A stretch of 39,328 nucleotides of DNA from Usnea hakonensis (lineage: Eukaryota; Ascomycota; Lecanoromycetes; Lecanorales; Parmeliaceae), in NCBI GenBank assembly GCA_013423325.1, contig BLJB01000832.1, positions 1 to 39,328 on the forward strand. The letters are read 5' to 3'. The stretch's first letter is position 1. Each line of letters begins with the position of its first letter. The translations under genes were made by a program, and so were the position numbers. Below the pieces are notes generated by a model. It did not search any database, was not told the origin of the DNA, and saw only the letters and a program-made list of their open reading frames with translations. Positions 10,701 through 23,636 of the stretch are shown here, piece after piece.

Positions 10701-11640
10701 AGATGTAAATAGTTTACTCTTTTATATTAAATATTAATCTTATAAGTATTCTATTTATATACCTTAAGATAGATAGCTATTATTAATAGTAATATATCTT
10801 AGTAAAGGGAGGGGCCTTTAAAAAAAAGAAGATTAAATAAATAGGTATTAATAATAGTTTTAGAGATAAAAGTCTTTTATATTTAAGCTCGTATATAATT
10901 TTTATAATAATACTTAAGAGTTAAGCTTTATAAATCTACTATTATTTAAACTTATAAAGTATAGAAATATTTATTTATTAAAAAGATAAGGACCTAGCTC
11001 TATTCTATAGATAAATATAGTTTAAATATAATACGCTCTCTATACGCGTATCTTAATCCCCCTTATAATAATAAACTATACTTAGTACTAAATAAATCTA
11101 GAAATAATATCTCTACTTATTACTATATATTATCCTTCTCCCCTTTATAGACGCCTAAGTATTATTTTTAGATAGTAATATAATATATTAATAAAGAGGA
11201 AGGAGTATACTATAGAAATATAAATATAAAGTCTCTAAAAATCATTCTAAGCCTCGACTAGGAAGTCTATTATAGTAGGATAGAGTTACGCGACCTATAA
11301 GCTTTTTTAGTTTATTCTAATAGGGCCTTAGATACTTTCTTCTATAGCTTCTCTTTTTTATATTTATAATATAAATATAGTTCTCTAAGAATCTTATCTT
11401 TTTTAGTTATCTAAGCTAAAAACGCTTTAGCTATCTTAGGATACTTTTTAGTCTAGTACTAATAAACCTACCTTTTTCTCGCTAAAAGTATATTCTAAAG
11501 ATATACTCTAATTAAGCTCTAATCTACTCTACCTTTTTTAAATATTCTAATTTTAATAGCTTCTATTAGTAGCTATTTTTCTTTATTACTCTATAGCTTT
11601 CTCTTATATACTCGCTAATATTTAGTAGTCTAGATTAAGG
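7761..11640. other. RIP-degenerate DNA, no assignable gene
   Basis: Nearly 4 kb without a recognised feature. The plus strand from about 8,800 to 10,700 is purine-rich (many AGA, GAG, AAG triplets) and may be a former coding strand, but three frames are about equally plausible and no domain signature stands out. The sequence TTACGCGACC occurs at about 8,271 and again at about 11,285, which could mark related element ends. Near 11,300-11,560 the minus strand reads Lys/Arg/Leu-rich in one frame and might be a transposase C-terminus; this is only a guess. Surviving CpA/TpG lie near 10,411, 10,702 and 11,243. Confidence 0.45.
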
Positions 11641-12240
11641 GACTACTAGGATTAAGGGTAGAGATCTAGATAATATCTTAATCTACTTTCTTAATATTTT
11701 ATAGGTCTTATTTATAGATAAGACTTTTTTCTAAGTTTCTAGCTCTAGAATAAGCTAGCTAGTACTTTCTTTTATACTAGCTAATATTCTTTTAAAGATC
11801 GCTATAAAGGGTTACTTTAGGGGAATAGAATTAAGGGTAGAGATCTAGATAATATCTTAATCTACCTTCTTAATATTTTATAGGTCCTACTTATAAATAA
11901 GACTTTTTTCTAAGTTTCTAGCTTTAGAATAAGCTAGCTAGTACTTTCTCCTATACTAGCTAGTATTCTTTTAGGGACTACTATAAAGGGTTACTTTAGA
12001 GAAGTATAGATCTATATAATATTTTAGTATATCTTAATATTTAGTAGGTCCTACTTATAGATAAGATATCTTATCGAGTTTCTAATTCTAGATTTATTAT
12101 ACTTTCTATTAGCTAGCTAGTACTTTATCCTATACTAGCTAATATTCTATTAGAGACTACTATAATAAATATTTTAAGAGAAGTAGGGACCTATATAATA
12201 TCTTAATATATATCTTTATATTTAATAGGTCCTTTTTACC
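11641..12240 (+). repeat. Tandem repeat, about four units of 167-179 bp
   Basis: Four successive units can be lined up on the block GATCTAnATAATAT, at about 11,663, 11,842, 12,009 and 12,188 (the fourth reads GACCTATATAATAT). Spacings are 179, 167 and 179 bases. Each unit also holds a TAATATTTnATAGGTCCTA-like block, an AAGCTAGCTAGTACTTT-like block and TATACTAGCTA. Units 1 and 2 are very alike (both carry ATTAAGGGTAGAGATCTAGA); units 3 and 4 have drifted further. There is no coding frame with recognisable content. It resembles a subtelomeric or pericentromeric satellite in scale, but location cannot be judged from this window. Confidence 0.82.
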
Positions 12241-12727
12241 TTGCGGGAATATCTAAGAATATTATTAAAAAGCTCGTTAAAGCGTAAAAGTTATAGACGC
12301 TTTTTACTACTTATAGATTCTATATTTTCTAGAACTATAATTATAGAAGGCTTAATATAAGATTAAAAAAATATATATATTTCTTTATAAATATTTAGTA
12401 GTATTATACTAAGACTAATTCTTAGAGAAAGAAAAAGAGAAGAGGCGGGAATTACCCCCTTAAGCTTATCCGCTAAGAAGCTAAGCTAGTACCTAAAGGT
12501 TAGTAAAAAAGAAATATATACCCGTTATTCCTTATTAAAATTTATATTATAATATATAAGATTAGCTAAAATTAGGTAGAAAAAATAATTTAGCGTAATT
12601 ATATTTTTTTTTACTATTATATATACTACTAGTATAGACTTAATAATAACTAGAATAGTATATTATTACTATAATTACTATATATAAACTTCTCCTTAAT
12701 AGAGCTAGATCTACGAGTAGAACCTCC
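12241..12727. other. Short unassigned spacer with a small hairpin
   Basis: The spacer sits between two tandem arrays. At about 12,283-12,308 the sequence GCGTAAAAGTTATAGACGCTTTTTAC forms a small interrupted inverted repeat (AAAGCGT at 12,280-12,286 opposite ACGCTTT). A lone surviving TpG lies at about 12,242. Nothing else is recognised. Confidence 0.35.
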
Positions 12728-12945
12728 CCTATAGTAATAGCTTTTAGCTATTTACTATTAGTAATACTAGCTATAATAGCGGGTTTACGATAAGAAGTAT
12801 CCTTATAGTAATAGCTTTTAAACTATCTACTATTAATAGTACTAGTAATAATAGTAGATCTATAATAAGGACTATTCCTATAATAATAGCTCTAAGCTAT
12901 TAACTATTAGTAGTACTAGCTATAATAGCTACCTTATACTAAGGT
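12728..12945 (+). repeat. Tandem repeat, three units of about 75 bp
   Basis: Units start at 12,728, 12,801 and 12,877 (spacings 73 and 76), each opening CCTATAGTAATAGCT or a close variant. They continue through TACTATTAGTAnTACTAG to TATAATAGC-type sequence. Differences between units are mainly transitions with a few small indels. No function is evident. Confidence 0.8.
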
Positions 12946-15900
12946 AAGGTTAGCTAGATCTTCTATAATATCGAATATTATAATCTTATAATATTTATAA
13001 ATATACTATTATATTATTTATAATATACTTTATCGAAAAGATAAATTAGTAGAAGAGGACTATTATTCGTTTATTATTATCTAAGATATAAAGCTTCCTA
13101 GGCCTCTTAAATAGCGTATATAATTGAGATATCTAGTAGTACTTCCTAGTATATACTCTACTAATAGAATAATAATCTCTATTATTAACCTTTTATAATA
13201 GCGCCTCTTTAAAGATTATTATAATTAGTCCGAGATTAAAATAGCCTTATCTTGGGGCTTAATAAACCCTACTATTAAGACTTCTTTTTAGTATTAGCTA
13301 TATAAGCTATATATAAAAAAAGGACTATTTATAGGGAGAGATATTAAGCCTACTTTTAAGTAGCGATTATATTAGCTTTAAAGAAATAGATAAGTAGAGT
13401 TATAGAGAATAAAACTAAATTAATTTATATAATTAATCTCGAAGATATAATACTAAGCTAATTATAGTAACTAAAACTATTATCTAGTCTTTATCCGCTT
13501 TAGAATTATTAAAAGCGAGCTATTACGATCCTATATAAGATATATAATTACGATTATCTATACTTTCTTATAAGTTCCTTTACTCCTATCTTTATTAATT
13601 AGTATATTAGCCCGATTTCTAATAATAGAGGTACTAATAGAACTATCTCTAAATCTATTCTTAGATTTAATCCCGTTAAAATAAAAGTTATAGATAATTT
13701 AATTCCTCCCTACTTTCCTTTTTTTTTCTTATTATATATCTTATAGAATCTTTAAAAATAATAAAATATATTTAAGGTCGTAAGGTCGATTTATATTTAA
13801 AATTAGTAATATATATTACTAAAAATTACTAATACTTACTAGGATATATATCTATATTAGAGCGATCTAGGAAAGTATAAGGAGTACTATTATAATAAAA
13901 TATATAGTATAGTAGTAAAATACGCCTATAGAATCCTTTAATATATTTTTAGAATATCTAAAAATAAGTCTTAAATAGATAATAGTAAAACTAGTAAAAT
14001 ATAGAAGAATAATAGTAAGGCTAATCCGGGTATATAGTTTTTCGCTATTATTAACCGCTAAGTTAATATATACCTATTATCCTTATAATCTAATTTACTA
14101 GATATTTAGTAGAAGGTATATTAGATCTAGTATAGCGAATATAATAGGTTTATAGATCTAGAAGACGCGACTAGCTTTAATAATAGGTCTAAATTCTTAA
14201 AATAGATATCGAAGATAATAGAACTACTCGTTTTATTAATATACCTTTTAGGATATTAGAAAAGAGTACCTTAAGAAATATAATATAGATTAAAAAGCCT
14301 TAAAGGTATAATCGTATTAAATTATAACTCTATCTATCTTTAAAGAGCTTATTAGTTCTCGAAAATCTAGAATAGTAGATCCTTATATATTATACTTAGT
14401 AGGCTTAATTATACCTAATAGCTTTAGTAGCCGAAGAATAACGAAGAATAGATTAATAATAAAGTTTATAATAATAATCTAACTCTTCTATCCCTTAATA
14501 CTTTTTAAAAATAATAGAACCCCTAAAGAACCCGTAAATAAGAAGAAGATAATAATTAGATTATCTATTAGAATAAATATAGATTCCGTAATTATCTCTA
14601 GGTAGGTCTAAAGGCTAGACTATATAGATATAGACTACTAATACGGTTCTAATCCCTAGGACTAGGTTAGCTCTAGCTCTAAATTATACGCTCTATATAA
14701 AAGAGGGAGATATATCTTATTCTAACTACTAGTATAGCTATCTATACTAGTATACTATTATATCTCTTAACTTTAGTTTTAGTCTTAAACTAAGAGTAAA
14801 GATTAATAGAGTATCTTTATATATAAGATACTAATATATAATCTTATAAATATTAATAGTATTTAATATAGAAGTATTACCCTACTCCTTTAAATCGCCT
14901 TCGGGACCGAACTTATAGATATATAAAAGACTTAATACCCTATAAGATATATATACCGAAGATAGTTTTATTAGAGGTTAAAGTAATTTATAATAGCCTC
15001 TTACTTTATATATAATATAGCTAATTAGTCTATAAATATTCTATTATCTCCTACTTTATATTCGTTACTAGCGGATAGATCTAGAGCTAAATTATTAGAA
15101 CGTTATATCGTACTATAGTATCGATAATACTTAAGGCTTAGTAGAGTTAAGTACGTACTCTTTAAACTTAATTTATAATAAATAATTATATTCTTATTTA
15201 TAGAAACTCTAAAAGTACTATCTATCCTTATTATAATATTTTCTAAAATATATATTTTATAGATATTAAAGGAATTCCCTAGATCGCGCCCTTTATCTAT
15301 TAGATCCTATATTATCCTACTTTAGGGGATTATTGCCTAAAATCGGACTATCTATACCTTCCTTATTTTACGCGTATTTATATTAAGACTTATCTATATA
15401 GGAGCCGTATCGCGAAGTAGATAAGATTATACTATAAAGGAGGATAATAGAGAATAGATACTAAAACTTAATTCTAATAGATACTCTTAATCTAAACTAT
15501 TAGCGATATCCTAAAAATCTTATTAATCCGGGAATTTAGTAAATCTAAGGCTAAGAAGAGAGATATACTATTAATTAATTATAATCCTAGAATAATATAC
15601 TATAATTAGAATAATTCTACTATACTATATTTAATACTCTATACTAAGATAGAGAGTAGTAAAAATAATTTAAATTTCTATATAAGCGCTAGAAGCTTAA
15701 ACTAATAATACTTCGATTAGATTATATAAATATATTCGGAAGAGCGGGATAGGACTTAGGCCGGGGTATTTATAATATTTCTACTATTTACTTACTCCGC
15801 TTATCTATCTATAAGCGCCGCTTTAATAATATTACTATTTACTATTACTATTTACTAGGTTATAAAATTACCCCTAAAGTAGTAACTACGGCCGAAATCT

Positions 15901-18900
15901 TTCTATATATACTAGGATAAATAAAAGTAAATTCTTAGACTAAAGAGTAAATACCTCTTAAATAAGTTTAACTAATAATAAATAATAGTTTATATTTATT
16001 ACTAATTAATATAGTTAACTTTTAAATTAGGAATAAGATTATACTACTCTCCTATTCCGGGTTACCTCTATTACCTCTTATTTCTATATTTATTATATAT
16101 CCCCTTTATCTCTAAATCCCGCTAATTTCTACGGCTTATAAGGCTAATAGAGGAGATTTTAAGACTCTTTATCTATAGTTATTTATTCTCTTCTCTTCTT
16201 TTCTTCTATATATCTTAACTCCTAACTATTATATATTCCGATTTATTTATAAACTTTAAGAAATACAATTATACTTACTTATTTAATAATAAGTATAAGA
16301 TAATTAGAATTATTAGATCTCCTTATTTAAGCTAGAGTTTCTTAAGGGTTATCTATAAGAAAATCTTCTATAAATAAAATTTTTACTATAACTTTATTAT
16401 TTATAAAGTTATAATATTTATAAAAAGGGGTAAAAGTTAGTTATTCTACCCTATTAGAAAAATAGATAATATTATATTAGAACTATATATTTTAGCTAAC
16501 TCGAAAAGAATCTATACTAAATTAACTTAAAAATAGACTAATAACTTTTTCCTATATCTCCCCCGAACTAAAACTTATTAGTAATATATTTACCCTAATA
16601 TCTAGTATAAATATTAATACTAGAGTCTCTAGCTATAATAATTCGCCTATAGATATAATAGTCTACTCGAGAGAGGATTCCTACGAGCTATTATCTAAAG
16701 GGAGTAGAATACTTAGTAAATATAAATATTTAGAGGGTTAAGATATAAGAGATAAAGGCGAGAGAGATAATAGATATCCTACTTATTTTACGATCTCGTA
16801 TACTTAGTTAATAATAAATTATATATACTAGAACTAAAAGTAGTATAGGACGTAGTAACTATAACTTCGCTATCTAATATAATTAAATAATCTTATATCT
16901 ACTAAGCTTATTTAGGTTAAAGAGTATATTCGCCTCGTAATTCTATAATTCGATATAATAATATAAAGACTTATAGTACTCCTAAGAGTATTTACTATCT
17001 TTAGGTCCTATAATATAATATATATAAATTATAAATTATAGTTTTTATATAATTATACTTTTTTATACTAGTACTAATATTAATATTACGGCTCTTATAC
17101 GTATTACTATTATTAACGTTTTAAGTATAAAACTCTATATACGTAAGAAGGCTATTTAAGTTAGGTTTTTAATAAGATTATACTAGAGTATAAGGGTAAT
17201 AAGTTATACTAATAAAAATAATAAGGAGAAGACCCTATTACGAATACTTTCGAATACTAATTTAGTATAGATTATCCCTATTTAACTTTAATTAGTTTAA
17301 GAATAGTACTACGCTCTTAAAATCTATTATAAAGGACCTAGTCTAGTTTTATAATAATCTCGATATTAAGGACTACTTTTTTTTATAGGCTACTAGCTTA
17401 TATAATAATAAAGATACGAGGGGGATACTAGTAGTTAATAGAGTTTTAAATATTAATAGAAACTACTATAAATATATTAATATATATATCTACCTATAAT
17501 AAGTTAGTAATAAAGGGCGGTATATAACTATATTAACCCCTAATTATATCTCTATATTTAAAGCTTAAAAAACGTTATAATTATTATCTAGAAATACCTC
17601 TATCTTATTAAGTATTAATACTCGAATTTCCTTTCTTTTATACCTCAATATTAGCTTTACTAATAAGACCCGGTTTAAGACTTATAATCTTACTCTTATA
17701 TAGTAGCCTATATAGCCTCCTTCTTCGAATTAGATACTAGATAGATATTTTAGAAATTATTATTAGATATTATAACCCGCTTAACGCTCTCCGGGCCCTA
17801 CTAATTATTTATAGTGATTTTAGATATAAGTATTAATCTAGTATTAAGTAGGAGCCGGAGGGTTATATCTATTTAGGGATTTATAGAATATTTTAAAATA
17901 TATACCTCGGATACTAAAGGAGATAGAAAGAAGAAGTATAATTCTATAAATATATTTAAAGCTTATTTAGAGGATAAGCTTATACTAGATTAAAAATATA
18001 GACTAACTCTAATAACTAAAAAAATACTCTAGTATAAATATAAAGATCTATTATAAAAATAGATAAGTATTAAGATTAGAGAACTAGAAGCCGTAATATA
18101 AGGGTAATAGCAATATACGCGTAGACTTATTAATTAGGCTTAGACTAGTTCGCTTAAAAATAAATAATAATTAAGTATATTATAGATATAAAGATAAAAT
18201 CTATTATACTATCTATTATTTATTAATTAGTTAATTATACTTCCTTTATATAGCCTATTTCTAATCCCTTAAAGTATAGTTCTCCTTTTAAACTAGCCCT
18301 AGGTTTTCTCTCTATTTATCTAAGCTCTTTCTAATAAGATAGCTAGCTTCTATTAGCTAAGAGTATATAATTTAAAAGAAGTAGATTCTATTTATAAATA
18401 AGAGGATTAAAGGCTTCTATAAAGTTAATTTAGATTTAAAAAGGTTATAGATAGAGAATTTATTTAAAAGTAGTAAATTAAGGAAGAGAAATATCCTAAA
18501 TTATTAAAAGAGAGAGAGGTCGTTATAGATATTAAGAGAGCGCTTAATTAAAATACTATTATTAGATAAGAAGTTACTATATATTATAGTATTTATTTAT
18601 AAGAAATAAGTATCTAAATTTAAAGGATAGTTTAACCTTTTATACTATTAGAATATCGCGAGATAGAAGTTCTATATACGGTAGAATAATATCTTATTAG
18701 GAATATTAAAAGTAAAAGAAAAACTTAAGGAGAAAAGGAAGAATAAGAGTAAAATAATTTCTAAAACTATTATAGATAAAGAGAGCTATATATTATTAGA
18801 AGTATTAACTATAACTTATTACTTAATATTATTAGCGTAGATAGGATTATTAACGTTATATTTACTAATTTAGCTATACTACGTAGAGGCTAATAGTAGG

Positions 18901-21900
18901 CCTAGCTATTAAGAGATATAGTCTAAGGACTTCTTAATCCTCGCAATAGTCTTTAATAGTAAGTATAATAGTATAACGTAGACTAATATTAATAATTATA
19001 GCGAGAGACGAGTAAATATATATATTAGAAGAGGATACTACTAAGTATATCCCTAATTCTCCGCCCCTAGTATAGTAAAGGCCGAGTATTAAGTAACTAA
19101 TACGCCTTATATTATAATAATTTAAAAAATTAACCTATTAGTTCCTTTTACTTAAAAGAGTTATAAGTCTTCCTCTTTATTTTAAAGCGAATTACGTATT
19201 CTCTAGATCTTCCTTTTTTATAGAGTTAGCTCGAATATCTTTTAAATATTAAAGAGGAATATAACTTTAATATCTTTCTATACTCGAGTACTTTATTTAA
19301 TTCTTTATATTAGCTAAGCCGGAGCTAAACTACGTCTTATATATATTACTATTAATCTATTAAGCGTTAAGATACGCCTACCCCCTTTACCTTTTTTATC
19401 TTAATATTCTATTCTAATAAATAATCCTATTATTTATATCCTACTATCTAGGGCTATTATATTATTAGCCGGTCCGAAATTAATCTAAAGTCTTCTCTAT
19501 TAGAAAATATATTATAGACTATTATTTTTTTATCTCCTTAGATAGATCTTTAGAATAGAGACTACGGATATTAAGGGAAAGACTTTTAGGTAGGTACTCT
19601 AAAATAAGAGGTTAAAGGAGAAGTAGATAGAGTTAGAAAAAGATATTAGAAGAAGAGGGTACCTTTATTAATTATTAATTATTTATAATATAATTATCTT
19701 ATACCTATATATAAAGCTTTCGAATCTAGTAAGTTATCTATAATAATCTTAATTCTTAGTTATTCTATTTTATAAAGTTAAGTCCTTAGCTCGACCTATA
19801 AATAATATTAAATATTAATAGATTATCCGCTATAGATAAGTTATAAGGAGGCTAATATAGTAATAGTAAATATAAAAACCTATAAATTTTAGAAGGATAA
19901 TAATAAGCGTATTAGGCTTTTATCTATTATCTAAAATATTAATATTTATAGAAAGGGTAACTTTAGTCTAATTACTAAAGCTACTAATAGAATAATCGCT
20001 ACTAAAAAATAAATTATAGTATATTTAAATAGAACCTTCCTCCCTATAATATTATATTTTAAATATAATATTATAATAAGCTAGATATAAATAGAGCTAA
20101 AAATAAAAAAATCTATAATATTTATAGCTTTAAGGGTCTAAAATTATATATTAGAGTCGTAAAGCCTAATCTAATAGTTAGAGTAGTCTAGAAAAAAGTA
20201 GAATAATTTAGTTACTATACCTTACAAGAAGAACGAATTTAAAGATTATAATAGTAAATATAAAGATAGAAGTAAATTTATATTAAAACTATATAAATCT
20301 TTAACTATTCGTATTTTAGAATATAAGCTATAATATTAATAGCTAGTAAATATTAGTAAGAAGTAAAAGAGATAGTAGAGAGTATATTTCTAATACTACT
20401 ATATAAATAGTAGAGAAATAAAAATAGATATTAATAATTAAATTAAATTATATTACTATTACTATATTAGCTCGAATTATCTAGTAAGATAAGTCTTACC
20501 TACTTCTATTAATAATATTATAGATATATATAATAATAAGGAGGAATATAATAATATTAAGTAATAATTTTAAAATAATTATTACTAAACTTCCCCGCTA
20601 AGATACTTTCCTCCGATCCGATATATATAGCGTATTAAGAGTATTCTAACGAGCTTATTAATAGTAAAGCTAAAAAAGAATTATTAAATTTATATATAAA
20701 ATAAGAGTATAGATAAGGATATAGAAAATTATTAAGACTAAGAGTATAGCTATTATTTAATATAAGGGTATAAGAGCGAGAGATACTAAATTACTTACTC
20801 TATTATATAGGATTCTACTTATATATAATCCTAGAAAAGTCTAAAGAAATAGTAACTATAATATTATAGAATATATTTAATATATAAATTTCCTAATCGC
20901 TCTATTAGCTAGAACTTAAAGATTACTAGCTTACTAGTTTAAGCCTTAATCTTACCTTTCTAGATAGTATTTAGATCCTCTACTAAAGTTTAAGCTAGAT
21001 AAGGTACTATATTAAAATCTATCTAGACCTAGAGTCTTAGTAAGGAAAAGTAGGGTCCCTTATAGAATATATATTAATTTCGTAATAGAAAGATATAGAG
21101 AAATTAAAGATAATAATATTAATATCTATAGCTATTACTTTATCTTCTAGTCTATAGTAAAGTCTTATTCTATATATACTTAAAGAGGTTAAATTAAAGA
21201 TATAATAAAAAAAGCTAGACTTATTTATAAATACTTTCTTTAAACCTATATACTTTTTAGCCCTAACCGCTTTAAATAATAAGATAATAAGAATCTAGCT
21301 ATAGATAAGATATAAGTTATTAAAATTAACTTTAGCCCCTAATACTATATACCTAGTTAGAAAGCTATAGAACCTAGATTATATAAATTTATTATAAAGA
21401 CGTTAAAGATATTACTAAAGAATATTTTAAGATATATACCGCCTTTATCTACTTTAAAATTAATAAGGCGATCTATATCTTAAAACCTATCCCTAAAAAG
21501 ACTCTTATTATTATTAGATTTAAATAATTATATATAGTAAATAGTATCTTTAGAGGAATTAATCTATAGCTAGATAGAAGTACTATCGTATCTAATAATA
21601 GGTCTTAATCTTTTAACGGAAACCGCTAAAGAGGAGGAATTAATATTATATTACGACTAAAATTTAAGTATACGCCTCTTATACTCGCTATTTAATAATA
21701 GATTAATTTACTCTCGAAATAGTCCGTAATTATCGCTTCTTAAAAATATATTTAGGAAAGATAATCTAAGATTTAATAAAACTCTTTATAATATAGAACT
21801 AGGAATTCTAAATAGCTAGACGGATAGCTTATTAATATATTATTATAAATAACTATATTATTAAAGGCTATCTAGTATTTAGTACTATAATAAATAATTA

Positions 21901-23205
21901 AAGGGTATACTTACTTCTAATATTCTCTATACTAAAAAGTCTATCTATATTATCTATTTCGAAAGAACCTTCTTATCTATAAATTATTATTAGATATTAA
22001 TATGAGATATCTAATATACTATTAGTCTAGCTTATAGTAGTTACTAAGGGACCTATAAGACTATTAGCGTATAATATTTAAACCTACTAATATAGTTAAA
22101 GTACTATTCTTATTAGTAGGAGTAGTATCGAAATTTAAAGATTTTAGAGAATTAATATACTAATAAATTAGCTCCTTATCTTTAGAACGAAAAGTTAATA
22201 TAGTAGAAAGATTAGTAAGAGAATATTACTAGAGTAGATATACTTACTACTATAATATTATTAGTACTACTAATACTAATTATTCTTAAGAGCTAAGATA
22301 TTTAATAGTTATTAATATTTATATAATATATTCTTAAGCTAAAGAAGATTCTAATACTATATATAATAGAATTTAGTATAGCTAAAGCTAAGAATAGCCG
22401 AAATAATTAATATTATATTTAGTCTTTTAAAGACGAGTAGCTTAATTTCTTCTTAAATAATCCTTATTATATCTTATATATCCTTATCTTTAAAGTAGCG
22501 CTTAGGATTATTAATATATTTAATAATATAGCTATTTTAAGGAATAATCTAGATCTTAGTTAAGGACTCTATTAGGTCTTTAATCTTCGATCTATTAGAG
22601 GTAGCTAATTCCTAGGCCTTATATCCTAAGGTTAACCTTCTATTATTTAATATTTTAAGATAAGCCTTAGCCTTACCCTATATTTATAGATCTTTTAATC
22701 TAGATATAGAAACGCTACCCCTAATAGTATTAAGTTCTAATAGAAAGTATTTAGTAATCTACTTCTTTTCTTTTTTAAGATCTTCTAATAGAGCTAAAAG
22801 GTAATTAGGTAGATTATAGGATCTCTTTAATAATACTATAAAGAAAAGAGAGACTATTAAGGGCTCGTAAAATTTAATAGTCTTATATAGCTTCTCGAAA
22901 ATTAGCTTAACTTCTCTTTAATAGATAATAATAATTCTAATAGGGGTCTTATTAATAACGTCGATAATAATAAAAAGGTAAGTATCGAGGTAATCTATAT
23001 TTTAAAGTTATTAGCCTAATATCTTAGAAGTTATAAGAAATTTAAACGGGGTAATCGTAACCTTCTTATAACTTAAAAGTAGCTTAGCTTTCTAGCCTCC
23101 TATATATTAGATTTAACTAATAGATTTAAATTATATAGAATAGATTATATCTTTATATAAAACCTCTATTAGTAGATAATTCTAAGAATCCCTAAGATAA
23201 GTATA
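12946..23205. other. Long RIP-degenerate stretch, no assignable gene
   Basis: About 10 kb in which I could not identify any gene or element by motif. Purine-rich plus-strand stretches at about 17,880-18,120 and 18,400-18,800 (many AGA/GAG/AAG) and a plus frame at about 21,110-21,960 with moderately few stops hint at former coding regions. Neighbouring frames look nearly as good, so I do not call them. Residual CpA/TpG include 13,123, 13,256, 15,333, 16,266, 17,645, 17,815, 18,112, 18,943, 20,225 and 22,002. Confidence 0.4.
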
Positions 23206-23402
23206 ATACCCCTACTAGTACCTCTTAGTATATATTTAAATAATTCTAATAATAATAATAGCTATTAGTTATTTAGATATATAGATTACTAAGCCGGATA
23301 CCCTTATTAGTAAGTTTTTAAAGAGTATATATAACGCCTTTTCGATAACCTTTTTAAACCTTAAACTATATTAATAAATTAATAATTAAAAACTTTATAC
23401 CC
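23206..23402 (+). other. Flank with an outlying partial repeat unit
   Basis: At about 23,206-23,250 there is a degenerate match (CCCCTACTAGTAC, then TATATTTAAATAA) to the 50 bp unit that is tandemly repeated from 23,403. This suggests the array was once longer or has been interrupted. Confidence 0.45.
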
Positions 23403-23636
23403 GATCTCTACTAGAATATACTTAAATAATAATAATATTAGGAATCGTTTATATCTAATACCCTAGCTAGTTTATACTTAAATAGAAAAAACTCTTATTT
23501 ATATATATTACCCCTACTAGTATATACTTAAATAAAAAAAACTATTATTTATATATATTACTTCTACTAGTATATACTTAAATAAAAAAAACTATTATTT
23601 ATATATATTACCCCTACTAGTATAAGTTAAAAGATC
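23403..23636 (+). repeat. Tandem repeat of a ~50 bp unit
   Basis: Clear units lie at 23,461-23,510, 23,511-23,560 and 23,561-23,610, with a partial fourth to about 23,636 and a degenerate unit upstream at 23,403-23,440. Each unit carries CTACTAGTATATACTTAAAT, a run of A, then CTATTATTTATATATATTA. The second and third units are almost identical, so this array is either recent or has been homogenised after the mutation of the block. Confidence 0.85.

Noticed and set aside
9000..10900. Tyrosine recombinase (DUF3435, Starship captain type) relic
   Set aside because: The plus strand is purine-rich and large enough, but I could not place the catalytic Arg/His/Tyr motifs in any frame.
11300..11560. 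Pogo/Fot-like transposase C-terminus on the minus strand
   Set aside because: Only a Lys/Arg-rich composition supports it; no DDE residues or helix-turn-helix could be found upstream.
13741..17000. Possible retrotransposon pol region on the plus strand
   Set aside because: I looked for YxDD, Copia/Gypsy RT blocks, RNase H and HHCC integrase patterns in the frames that seemed most open and found none. Without CpA/TpG, all six frames look alike.
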